From contig JAFACJ010000529.1 in NCBI GenBank assembly GCA_023425615.1, positions 1 through 5,458 of the forward strand: a stretch of 5,458 nt of DNA. The letters are read 5' to 3'. Both the position numbers and the translations under genes were made by a program. Every line of letters starts with the position of its first letter. Position 1 is the first letter of the stretch. The notes beneath the pieces are model-generated. The model was not told where the DNA came from. It was given only the letters and a program-made list of their open reading frames with translations, and searched no databases. This DNA comes from Actinomycetes bacterium. GTDB taxonomy: Bacteria > Actinomycetota > Actinomycetes > Streptosporangiales > Streptosporangiaceae. Below, piece by piece: positions 1 through 5,076 of the stretch.

Positions 1-1
1 C

Positions 2-412
2 ATGGGGGAGCTGGACCTGTGGGACCAGCAGGAGAGGCAGACCAGCGAAGCCCCCGAGAGGCTTCGGGCGATGGCCGAGCAGCTCGCCTGGTCCCTACAG
101 CGTCCGGCGTTCCCCCTCCCTGACGCCTCGGATCCGACCCTGGGGCTGCGGCTGGTCCTGCTGATCCGCGCCCAGCGTGACGAGCTGGTGGCCCAAGCCG
201 TCGCGGCGAACTACCGGGCAGTCGTGGACCACACTGAGGAAGGCCAAGCCCTCGATCCGGAGTACGCCCTGTATATGGCGCGTGCCCGCTGCTACGCGAT
301 GGCGGCCGACGACCTCGATCAGCTTCTCGCTCGTGCCTACGGGGTCACCGAGGCGCACGAGGAGTTCGTCAAGCAGCACGGGACCTGGCTAGAACGCCTC
401 GTCTTCGCCTGA
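2..412 (+). CDS. Hypothetical protein, 136 aa or C-terminal part of a longer one
   Basis: I do not recognise the family. From the ATG at base 2 the frame runs 136 codons to TGA at 410-412, with G/C-rich third positions as in the other genes, so it is very likely coding. The ATG lies one base inside the window, so no ribosome binding site can be seen and the true start may lie upstream. The product is soluble-looking, acidic and mostly helical: an E/Q-rich N-terminus (residues 1-33), a leucine-rich helix around 47-66 (LGLRLVLLIRAQRDELVAQ) and a second helical stretch around 88-112. There is no signal peptide, membrane segment or recognisable catalytic motif. A hairpin follows the stop by 15 bases. 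It lies upstream of, and in the same direction as, the DUF3800 gene but nearly 600 bases away, so it is probably a separate unit. Confidence 0.7.
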   Translation: MGELDLWDQQERQTSEAPERLRAMAEQLAWSLQRPAFPLPDASDPTLGLRLVLLIRAQRDELVAQAVAANYRAVVDHTEEGQALDPEYALYMARARCYAMAADDLDQLLARAYGVTEAHEEFVKQHGTWLERLVFA

Positions 413-427
413 CCCCGAGCGCGACGA

Positions 428-463
428 AACGGGCCCGCGCTCCCGGAGGAGGGTGGGCCCGTT
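428..463 (+). terminator. Hairpin terminator after the left-edge gene
   Basis: A perfect 9-bp inverted repeat (AACGGGCCC at 428-436, GGGCCCGTT at 455-463) with an 18-base loop begins 15 bases after the TGA of the 136-aa gene. There is no T-run downstream, which is common for actinobacterial terminators. Position and stem strength support termination of that gene; activity is inferred. Confidence 0.6.
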
Positions 464-600
464 CGATGAGGAGGTGGACATCTGCATCGTCCATGCGGTC
501 AGGCTGCCGGGTGCGATCGGTTCACCATGCATGTCATCAGTGAAATCGGGTTCGGACATTACATCGCGACGCCACCGGGTGTCACATATAACGGATTGCG

Positions 601-720
601 TGCTTATTTGGCATATCGCAAATACACCATAGCCAAAGTTACTGATTGGTAGGCTCGATAAGTCGATCTTGTTTTGGCAAAACCCCAGGTCAGAGCATCG
701 AAAAAGTTTTCGATAGGGAG
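601..720. promoter_or_regulatory. AT-rich patch with three short palindromes
   Basis: By direct count 51 of 120 bases are G or C (42.5%), far below the surrounding DNA. Three dyad-symmetric elements lie within it: an imperfect 18-mer at 606-623 (ATTTG...CAAAT ends, 7 of 9 half-site positions matching), a perfect 13-mer at 671-683 (GTTTTG-G-CAAAAC) and a near-perfect 18-mer at 697-714 (ATCGAAAA-AG-TTTTCGAT). CATATG (728-733) and CGCATGCG (743-750) follow closely. Such spacing of dyads is typical of operators bound by dimeric regulators, or of integrase and accessory-protein sites in phage attachment regions. Function is inferred; no neighbouring regulator or integrase lies in the window. Confidence 0.4.
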
Positions 721-793
721 AAACTGGCATATGTCGGCCTATCGCATGCGCGCCTTGACCAAAGAGTCTCGATGGTGTGCCAGAATGGTCATC

Positions 794-843
794 GAACGGA
801 AAAGCCTCGGCGTCTGGTGGGTGCCGAGGCTTTGGGTCCGTTC
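794..843. terminator. Strong symmetric hairpin, likely bidirectional terminator
   Basis: The core is a perfect 11-bp inverted repeat, AAAGCCTCGGC (801-811) with GCCGAGGCTTT (823-833) around an 11-base loop. A second 7-bp pair, GAACGGA (794-800) with TCCGTTC (837-843), extends the stem past a GGG bulge (834-836). The A-run on one side and T-run on the other suit termination in either direction. It lies 160 bases upstream of the DUF3800 start with no convincing gene before it. It may insulate that gene, end an untranslated transcript starting in the AT-rich patch, or act as an attenuator. Confidence 0.6.
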
Positions 844-874
844 CCTGCTTACAAACAGCCTTGGCAGCAGGGAA
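841..874 (+). other. Second hairpin overlapping the 794-843 hairpin
   Basis: TTCCCTGCT (841-849) and AGCAGGGAA (866-874) form a perfect 9-bp stem with a 16-base loop. Its left arm shares bases 841-843 with the outer arm of the 794-843 hairpin, so the fully extended first stem and this stem cannot both form. An alternative 5-bp stem, GCCTT (858-862) with AAGGC (873-877), competes with it as well. Mutually exclusive stems resemble attenuators, but there is no direct evidence of switching. Confidence 0.4.
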
Positions 875-930
875 GGCAAGACAAGCGCCAGTCTACAGCC
901 CTCCGCGCCCTCCGTGTGGATGGATTGACG

Positions 931-958
931 CCCGGGGGTCGGCATCGCTCCCGGGGGT
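931..958. repeat. 9-bp direct repeat upstream of the DUF3800 gene
   Basis: CCCGGGGGT occurs at 931-939 and again at 950-958, start-to-start distance 19 bases, ending 46 bases before the GTG start of the DUF3800 gene. A two-copy repeat about two helical turns apart and close to a start codon could be an operator, but G-rich nonamers recur easily in high-GC DNA. Confidence 0.3.
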
Positions 959-1004
959 GTGGCGCCGAGCCGTCCTCGTCTGAGCAAGGGCGGGAAGAGG
1001 TGTC

Positions 1005-1769
1005 GTGTTCATCGCATACATTGATGAATCGGGCAATACGGGCGAAATCGCCAATGGTGGGACACTCAGCTACACGTTGGGCTGCATCACGCTCAACGCG
1101 AACGACTGGCCTGAGGCGAACGAGGCGTTCCTGGACTTCCGCCGCCGCTTGAAGCAGAAGTACGGGATCCCGATAGACGCCGAACTGAAGGCCAACTACC
1201 TCCTCCGCGGAAGCGGAGCGCTTCGAGATCTTGGCCTCGCACCGAAGGAAAGGTACGTCATCTACCGGGCGCATCTTCGGATGGCGGCCGAGATGAACAT
1301 GAGCGCCTTCGCGATCTTCATCGACAAACGCCGGCGCAACCTCATGGGAAGAGACGTCTTCGATCTTGCCTGGGAGACTCTCCTCCAGAGACTGGAGCGC
1401 AAGAGCCACTACGAGCAATCAGTGTTCGAGATCCGCCACGATGACGGCGAAGCCCAAGCAGTGCGGCAGTGGGCTCGCTACGCTCGCACCCACCTCACCG
1501 CAGGCAGCAGGAGTGGGCACACCCTCGACGTAGCGATGAAGCGCCTGGTCGAAGATCCGATACCTTGCGACTCGAAAGACTGCCTCTTCATCCAGCTCGC
1601 CGACATGGTGGCGTTCGCCGCTTTCCGCCACATGATCCCTCCGGGAGAGAACGCGCCCGGCGTGGTTTGCCCCGTCGACATGTGGGAGGAGTTGGGCTCT
1701 GCTCGCAACGGGGCTGTGAACATGTACTCGGGAGGACCGTCCGGGATCGTGAACCGCTGGTCCCGGTAG
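1005..1769 (+). CDS. DUF3800 domain-containing protein
   Basis: This 254-aa protein has the family hallmarks at both ends: the opening beta strand with the acidic motif YIDESGNTG (residues 5-13; D7, E8), an ELKAN segment at 60-64 (E60, K62), a central strand ending in D107, and the C-terminal IQLADMVAFAAFR motif (196-208; Q197, D200). Length is normal for the family, and these spaced acidic residues fit the RNase H-like fold proposed for DUF3800; a nuclease activity is inferred only. The GTG at 1005 is chosen because the signature begins directly after it and GAGGTG (997-1002) gives a good ribosome binding site. No signal peptide or membrane helix is seen. It is a single-gene unit, convergent with the phage holin operon and closed by its own terminator at 1781-1803. 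The family is frequent as accessory cargo in prophages and mobile elements; a defence or superinfection role here is speculation. Confidence 0.9.
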   Translation: MFIAYIDESGNTGEIANGGTLSYTLGCITLNANDWPEANEAFLDFRRRLKQKYGIPIDAELKANYLLRGSGALRDLGLAPKERYVIYRAHLRMAAEMNMSAFAIFIDKRRRNLMGRDVFDLAWETLLQRLERKSHYEQSVFEIRHDDGEAQAVRQWARYARTHLTAGSRSGHTLDVAMKRLVEDPIPCDSKDCLFIQLADMVAFAAFRHMIPPGENAPGVVCPVDMWEELGSARNGAVNMYSGGPSGIVNRWSR

Positions 1770-1780
1770 AGATGAAAGAG

Positions 1781-1803
1781 GCCCCCGGTCTACTACCGGG
1801 GGC
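1781..1803 (+). terminator. Terminator of the DUF3800 gene
   Basis: A perfect 9-bp inverted repeat, GCCCCCGGT (1781-1789) and ACCGGGGGC (1795-1803), with a 5-base loop starts 11 bases after the TAG stop. No T-run follows, as is common in actinobacteria. The compact G/C stem and position make termination likely. Confidence 0.75.
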
Positions 1804-1897
1804 GGGGAGTGCCGAGTAAGACCTTTCGCCTTCCCAGCCCTCGCCAAGAAGCATACCCATTCGGTGGCCGAAGTATCGGTGAAGGGGCGATTAACAA

Positions 1898-1937
1898 GCC
1901 GAACGCCTTGTTCTCTTAAGAGGACAGGGCGTTCGGC
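1898..1937 (-). terminator. Rho-independent terminator of the lysis operon
   Basis: Bases 1898-1917 and 1918-1937 form an almost perfect 20-bp inverted repeat: 18 of 20 positions complementary, the two exceptions able to form G-U pairs in one strand's RNA, and 10 perfect outer pairs (GCCGAACGCC with GGCGTTCGGC). On the minus strand the stem is followed directly by TTGTTAAT, a T-rich tail. It begins 37 bases beyond the holin stop, so it most likely ends the leftward late transcript; on the plus strand it could also block read-through from the DUF3800 gene. Confidence 0.85.
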
Positions 1938-1974
1938 TGCGGCCTTGAGGAAGCGGCCGAAGCCGGATCCTGGG

Positions 1975-2178
1975 CTATCGAGGCGTGTGCTTGGCCATCC
2001 ATCCCGCGAGCCAAGTCGAGGCGCCGGTGATCCCGGCGACGATGACGGCCTGGAGAGGTTCGGCGAGCGGCGCGAACATCGGCGCTTCGAGGATGAGCCA
2101 GCCGACGGCGAAGGACGCGACGCCGGCGGCGGTCGCGCTGGCCTTCACCTTGGCTTCGACGGGGGCGGACTGGGACAT
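1975..2178 (-). CDS. Putative phage holin (two membrane helices)
   Basis: This 67-aa protein has two hydrophobic segments, about residues 16-34 (AAGVASFAVGWLILEAPMF begins at 17) and 42-60 (LQAVIVAGITGASTWLAGW), joined by a short proline-containing turn, with a basic C-terminus (AKHTPR). Size, topology and the AKHTPR-type ending match small holins of actinobacteriophages, which form lesions in the cytoplasmic membrane and release the endolysin at a set time. The ATG at 2178 is preceded by GGAGG (2183-2187) four bases upstream, a strong ribosome binding site. It is the last gene before the operon terminator at 1898-1937. A hairpin (2199-2224) lies just upstream and may adjust its expression. 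Unusually, it is separated from the amidase by the fiber gene. Other small phage membrane proteins share this topology, so holin function rests on topology and context. Confidence 0.75.
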   Translation of the reverse strand: MSQSAPVEAKVKASATAAGVASFAVGWLILEAPMFAPLAEPLQAVIVAGITGASTWLAGWMAKHTPR

Positions 2179-2394
2179 GATGCCTCCAGAGACGGGAGAG
2201 CCCCGGACCAGGGTGGCCGGGGCTGCGGGTGGGGACGGGAGAGCTGGTCGAGGGTCGCGCGGATGAGGGCGATCTCGGCGAGGGTGGCGGGACTTGCTTG
2301 CACGACGCTTCGAGTAGGGCTGGAAGTAGCGGTGTTTCCACAGGCCAGCGACGTTGACGGGTGGTTGATGAGGGCGCGGGCCCGGTATGACGGG
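2179..2394 (-). other. 216-base gap between fiber stop and holin start
   Basis: No clear gene fills this stretch although the rest of the operon is tightly packed. On the minus strand a possible 52-codon frame runs from GTG at 2303 to TGA at 2145-2147, overlapping the holin start by 34 bases. Its codons 5 to about 28 (with PATLAEIALIRATLDQLS) have strikingly G/C-rich third positions, but there is no good ribosome binding site and its remainder is proline-rich and unconvincing. A second frame just upstream, around 2280-2340, also looks coding-like (LWKHRYFQPYSKRR) but has no start. This might be the remnant of a small frameshifted gene, or chance in high-GC DNA. Confidence 0.3.
2199..2224 (-). 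terminator. Hairpin between tail fiber and holin genes
   Basis: AGCCCCGG (2199-2206) and CCGGGGCT (2217-2224) form a perfect 8-bp stem with a 10-base loop, directly ahead of the holin ribosome binding site. It may partly terminate or slow leftward transcription, lowering holin output relative to the fiber, or protect an mRNA end. No T-run follows, and the role is inferred. Confidence 0.45.
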
Positions 2395-3993
2395 TCAGGT
2401 GCCGGGGACGCGGGTGAAGGACACCTCTGCGCCGTACAGGACGAGGTCGGCGCCCAGCCCGTGGCGCACTGACACGTAGTAGGTCTCGCCTGCGGTGAGA
2501 AGCGCGACGCTGGTGGCGGACGGGTCCGGCCAGACGGTACCCCCGGGCCCCACGGCGGGCTGGGAGGCGATCGGCGGGTCGTCCACGAGCGGGCCGCCGA
2601 CCAGGCGCCTGACCCACACGGCACGTTCACCTGTATTCGCGCCCGCGTTTTTGAAGATCGCGCGGACGTAGACGAGGTACAGGCCGGTCGCCCCGGCGGG
2701 GACCGTGATGTTGCTGCCGGTGGTCCACCATGTGCCGCCGATCTGGAAAACGCTGGTGGCCATGGGCACGGCGGTGACGGTGCCGGTGGTCAGGGTCAGG
2801 TCGGCGACGCGGGAGAGGCTGGCGCGTGCCGGGTTGGCCGCCGCCACGTTGCCCGTGGCCGTGCCGATGGCGGCCGTCGCTGCGCTGCCGAGCCCCAGGT
2901 TGGTGCGCGCCGTCGCCGCCGAGGCGAGGTCGGACAGGTTGCTCGCCTTCTGTGCGGCCCCGGTGATCCTGCTGTCATTGCCCTGGGCGATCTTCCCCGC
3001 CGCGGTGCCGAAGTCGGCGGACAGGGTCACGTCCGCGCTCAGGGCTCCGCCGCCCGTCAGGCCGGTTCCGGCGTTGACCTGCCGCGTGGTCGGCACGCCG
3101 CCTCCGCCGCCTCCTGCGGCGTCGACGTAGGCCTTGGTGGCAGCGTGCAGGTCGGCGGTCGGGTCGGCGGGCAGGGTGATGGGCGCGTAGGCGGTCGCGC
3201 CCTGGTCCATCAGGATCGGCCCGTTGAACTCGCTGGTCCCTGTCGCGTAGTGGTAGCCGGACACCTCCACGTCTGCGATGTAGAGCTGTCCGGTCATGGT
3301 GCCGCCCGACCTTTGGAGGGCGCCGGTGATGCGGGAGTCGTCGCCGGCCGCGACGGTCCCCGCCCCGGTCCCGACGGTGCGGGTGGCGGAGTTGCCCAGG
3401 CCGAGGCTGGTCCGCGCGGCCGAGGCGTCGGGCAGGTCGCTGAGGTTGGACGCCTTGCCCAGGTAGGCCGCGGTGCCCTCGGCCGCGGTGAGGTACTGCG
3501 GGTGCGGGTCGGAGGCGGCGACGTGCACGGCCATGGCGGTCGTGGCCGCTCCGGCCTCCTCGGCGCCGATGTCGGCGGGGGAGAGGGTGACCGCGCCCGT
3601 CTTGCCGTTGACGCTCGTGACGACGGTCCCGCCGCCCTCGGCAGGCAAGATCGGGGTGACGTCGGCGAGCTCCAGCGTCCCGGGGTCGTCCTCGGGCAGG
3701 TCGATCCAGAACGCGTACGGGTCCTGGTCGCCGGTGAGGGTGACGGTGACGAGGTAGGAGAACGGGCCGCCGCCCAGGTCTGGGTCATCGGTGCACGGCA
3801 GGGTCGCGGTGATCTCGCCGTCCGTGTCGAGGTGGGCGGTGATGACGGTGCCGGTGATGATGGTCGAGGAGCCGATGTTGACGAGCTTCTCGGCGGTCGG
3901 GGTGAAGGTGACGTGCCCGCTGCGCGGGTTGCCGTCCATGCCGATCCACGCGCCGTGGACGGATCGGGTGGAGACGTCTCCGGGGAGCGGCAC
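2395..3993 (-). CDS. Phage tail fiber / receptor-binding protein
   Basis: This 532-aa protein has the modular build of actinophage fibers. Residues 1-115 are a beta-rich N-terminal domain (FTPTAEKL, DTDGEITATLP, DLPEDDPGTLELADVTP) like those anchoring fibers to the tail. Next come low-complexity shaft modules: SVNGKTGAVTLSPADIGA (127-144), DPHPQYLTA (162-170), two copies of KASNLSDL...ARTxLGLG (180-204, 349-373), two DSRITGA segments (219-225, 340-346), an ADPTADLHAATKAYVD strut (276-291), a six-glycine hinge (294-299) and AGTGLTGGGALSADVTL (308-324). Residues about 395-532 form a beta-rich C-terminal head (ITVPAGATGLYLVYVRAIFK, ALLTAGETYYVSVR) resembling the C1q/TNF-like jelly roll that binds host surfaces. 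The GTG at 3993 lies 1 nt after the amidase stop, with AAGGA inside the amidase end as ribosome binding site, implying translational coupling. The receptor is unknown. Confidence 0.88.
   Translation of the reverse strand: MPLPGDVSTRSVHGAWIGMDGNPRSGHVTFTPTAEKLVNIGSSTIITGTVITAHLDTDGEITATLPCTDDPDLGGGPFSYLVTVTLTGDQDPYAFWIDLPEDDPGTLELADVTPILPAEGGGTVVTSVNGKTGAVTLSPADIGAEEAGAATTAMAVHVAASDPHPQYLTAAEGTAAYLGKASNLSDLPDASAARTSLGLGNSATRTVGTGAGTVAAGDDSRITGALQRSGGTMTGQLYIADVEVSGYHYATGTSEFNGPILMDQGATAYAPITLPADPTADLHAATKAYVDAAGGGGGGVPTTRQVNAGTGLTGGGALSADVTLSADFGTAAGKIAQGNDSRITGAAQKASNLSDLASAATARTNLGLGSAATAAIGTATGNVAAANPARASLSRVADLTLTTGTVTAVPMATSVFQIGGTWWTTGSNITVPAGATGLYLVYVRAIFKNAGANTGERAVWVRRLVGGPLVDDPPIASQPAVGPGGTVWPDPSATSVALLTAGETYYVSVRHGLGADLVLYGAEVSFTRVPGT
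2875..2949 (-). repeat. Fiber shaft repeat, copy 2 (KASNLSDL module)
   Basis: This encodes fiber residues 349-373, KASNLSDL followed by ARTNLGLGSAAT, and repeats the module at 3382-3456 with an offset of 169 residues. In both copies a DSRITGA segment lies nearby. Such modules are common building blocks of phage fiber shafts and favour recombination between fibers. Confidence 0.75.
3382..3456 (-). repeat. Fiber shaft repeat, copy 1 (KASNLSDL module)
   Basis: This encodes fiber residues 180-204, KASNLSDL followed by ARTSLGLGNSAT. It is the partner of 2875-2949 and differs from it mainly at the linker between the two motifs. Confidence 0.75.
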
Positions 3994-3994
3994 G

Positions 3995-4777
3995 TCAGTC
4001 CTTCGCCTTCAGCAGGGCGAGGATCTCGGCGTTCTGCGCCGCCTCGGCCATCCGGTCCTTGAGCAGGGACTGGAGTCGCTCGTTCGCCTCCTTGACCAGG
4101 GCGAGGAGCTCGGTGTTCTGCGCCTCGACGCGGGCCAGCCGCTCCTTGATGTCCGCGCCCTGCACGGACTGGTAGCGCATGTGCGTCTCGGCGGCCCATT
4201 CGCCGTCGAAGTTCTGACCGGCGGGGATCTTGTACTTCCACATGTCGGAGCCAGCCACGGCGTCCTCCTTCTTCTCCGGCGCAGCCGGGGTCGGGTCCTT
4301 CTTGAAGTCGGCGAGCATCCGATACAGCCGGTCGCCGGGGCACGAGGTGCTGACGAAGTCGCGGTGGCCCTTCACCGCGGTGCCGAGCCCCTTGCCGCGC
4401 AGCCACGCGCGCAGCTCGCGGACGCCTTCGATCTGCGCCGGGGTGGGGTCTTCGCCGTCGCCGAGCATGAGCGTCACGCTCGTCCAGGTCGTGTTGCCGC
4501 CGGGCTGGGCGGCCTGCTCCTGGCCCCACCCGCGGCCCTCCAGGACGGTCCCGTGCGGACAGCACGCCCAGGAATACCCGACGTCAACCCATCCGTTCGT
4601 CTGCATGTGGAAGCGCCTGCACCAGTGCCAGTAGGCCAGGCACGCCTCGTGGTCCCACTTCGCGACACCCTTCGGGGTCTTCGCGCCGTCGTAGTGAATG
4701 ACCAGGCCGTTCCGGCATGGCGCCGCCGCGGCGGGGGTCGCGGGCCAGCCGAGTTCCTTGCGGGTGACGATCTTCAC
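3995..4777 (-). CDS. N-acetylmuramoyl-L-alanine amidase (PGRP/Amidase_2 fold) with coiled-coil tail
   Basis: This 260-aa enzyme should cleave the amide bond between N-acetylmuramic acid and L-alanine in peptidoglycan. Residues about 20-155 form the T7-lysozyme/PGRP-type domain. Expected zinc ligands are H28 (LVIHYDG), H138 (KGHRDF) and C146 (STSCPGD), with Y68 (VDVGYSW) as the likely catalytic tyrosine. T144 replaces the lysine of T7 lysozyme, as in many PGRP-type amidases. A proline/lysine linker (161-172) leads to a region with no recognised wall-binding domain, then a coiled coil at about 208-260 with a clean heptad pattern (L214, V217, N221, L224, V228, L235, L238). No signal peptide is seen, so export would need a holin. 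GTG at 4777 follows AGGAAG (4782-4787), which overlaps the previous stop. Its place in the late operon suits an endolysin; because a fiber gene follows 1 nt later, a virion-associated lysin is an alternative. Confidence 0.9.
   Translation of the reverse strand: MKIVTRKELGWPATPAAAAPCRNGLVIHYDGAKTPKGVAKWDHEACLAYWHWCRRFHMQTNGWVDVGYSWACCPHGTVLEGRGWGQEQAAQPGGNTTWTSVTLMLGDGEDPTPAQIEGVRELRAWLRGKGLGTAVKGHRDFVSTSCPGDRLYRMLADFKKDPTPAAPEKKEDAVAGSDMWKYKIPAGQNFDGEWAAETHMRYQSVQGADIKERLARVEAQNTELLALVKEANERLQSLLKDRMAEAAQNAEILALLKAKD
4001..4045 (-). repeat. Amidase coiled-coil repeat, copy 2
   Basis: This encodes residues 245-259, EAAQNAEILALLKAK, at the extreme C-terminus of the amidase. It matches VEAQNTELLALVKEA (217-231, bases 4085-4129) at an offset of exactly 28 residues, or four heptads. 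DNA similarity is also high, consistent with an in-frame 84-bp duplication. Confidence 0.7.
4085..4129 (-). repeat. Amidase coiled-coil repeat, copy 1
   Basis: This encodes residues 217-231, VEAQNTELLALVKEA. It contains the polar N221 at an 'a' position of the heptad register, a feature often seen in parallel dimeric coiled coils. It pairs with the copy at 4001-4045. Confidence 0.7.
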
Positions 4778-4785
4778 GGGGCTTC

Positions 4786-5076
4786 CTATCTGACGATGAT
4801 GGCGATGATGGAGACGCCCGTACCGACCAGCAGCGACATGACGGTCATGACGACGCTGACGATCGCGACGGTCCGCTTGGACTTCTCCTCCAACTGCGCC
4901 CGGGTGACCGTGGACGCCTCCAGGGTGTCCATCCGCTTGTCGAGGGCGTCGAGCTTCGCCTCGTGCCCGTCGGCGCGTTTGTCGTGCTGGTCCATCCGCT
5001 GGAGGATCAGCCTCACGTCCCCTCTGATCTCTGAGAGCGTCAGCATCATGTCCGTCATGCGGTCGGGGACGGTCAC
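4786..5076 (-). CDS. Coiled-coil protein with C-terminal membrane helix (XhlA/holin-like)
   Basis: This 96-aa protein has an amphipathic, charged N-terminal region likely to form a coiled coil (about residues 11-65, including RMDQHDKRADGHEAKLDALD) followed by one hydrophobic segment at 69-94 (VAIVSVVMTVMSLLVGTGVS) and a terminal arginine. This layout, long helix then a single C-terminal membrane helix, is that of XhlA/BhlA-type proteins that work with an amidase in host lysis, and similar genes often precede the lysin in actinophages. GTG at 5076 overlaps the TGA of the 48-aa gene as GTGA, indicating translational coupling; the stop is 9 bases before the amidase start. It may be a second holin, an antiholin-type regulator or an amidase partner at the membrane. 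The family assignment rests on architecture, not on a recognised motif. Confidence 0.75.
   Translation of the reverse strand: MTVPDRMTDMMLTLSEIRGDVRLILQRMDQHDKRADGHEAKLDALDKRMDTLEASTVTRAQLEEKSKRTVAIVSVVMTVMSLLVGTGVSIIAIIVR

Larger units (their letters stand above)
413..1004. other. 592-base region without a convincing gene
   Basis: No reading frame on either strand here shows the third-position G/C bias, start signal and protein-like composition of the neighbouring genes. The region holds a terminator hairpin (428-463), an AT-rich patch with palindromes (601-720), a strong hairpin (794-843), an overlapping hairpin (841-874), and a direct repeat just before the DUF3800 gene (931-958). I found no -35/-10 pair with good spacing. 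TTGACC at 755-760 and TTGACG at 925-930 look like -35 boxes but lack a matching -10. The region is probably regulatory, and could also contain a phage attachment site; neither is proven. Confidence 0.55.

Noticed and set aside
389..730. Minus-strand frame of 113 codons (including a stretch starting MSEPDFTDDMHG)
   Set aside because: It runs through the 428-463 hairpin and overlaps the end of the 136-aa gene, with weak third-position bias and no good ribosome binding site.
777..850. tRNA-like stretch (TGGTC followed by a long stem and GGGTCCGTTCCC)
   Set aside because: The central stem is 11 bp with an 11-base loop instead of a 5-bp anticodon stem with 7-base loop. There is no GTTCRA T-loop in the right place, no closed acceptor stem and no CCA end.
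674..928. Plus-strand frames across 646-1152, 674-928 and 777-983
   Set aside because: They read through the strong hairpin at 794-843, show no third-position bias and have poor start contexts.
2395..2397. Stop-codon readthrough fusing fiber and holin in the same frame
   Set aside because: The frame is open between them, but 72 stop-free codons are common in such GC-rich DNA, and the holin has its own strong ribosome binding site and ATG.
1864..2472. Plus-strand frame of 202 codons opposite the holin
   Set aside because: It runs across the operon terminator and holin, is Gly/Arg/Asp-rich and has no start signal.
3096..3117. Gly-codon microsatellite in the fiber gene as a phase-variation tract
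   Set aside because: Codons in the six-glycine run are imperfect triplets, so slippage would mostly stay in frame. It is better read as a flexible hinge.
3145..4062. Long plus-strand frame of 305 codons opposite the fiber and amidase genes
   Set aside because: Its product is mostly Gly, Arg, Val and Asp in low-complexity runs, as expected from the antisense of a high-GC gene. The minus strand encodes a recognisable fiber.
3294..4565. Minus-strand frame of 423 codons overlapping amidase and fiber
   Set aside because: It is an Arg/Pro/Ser/Thr-rich shadow in another frame of two well-supported genes.
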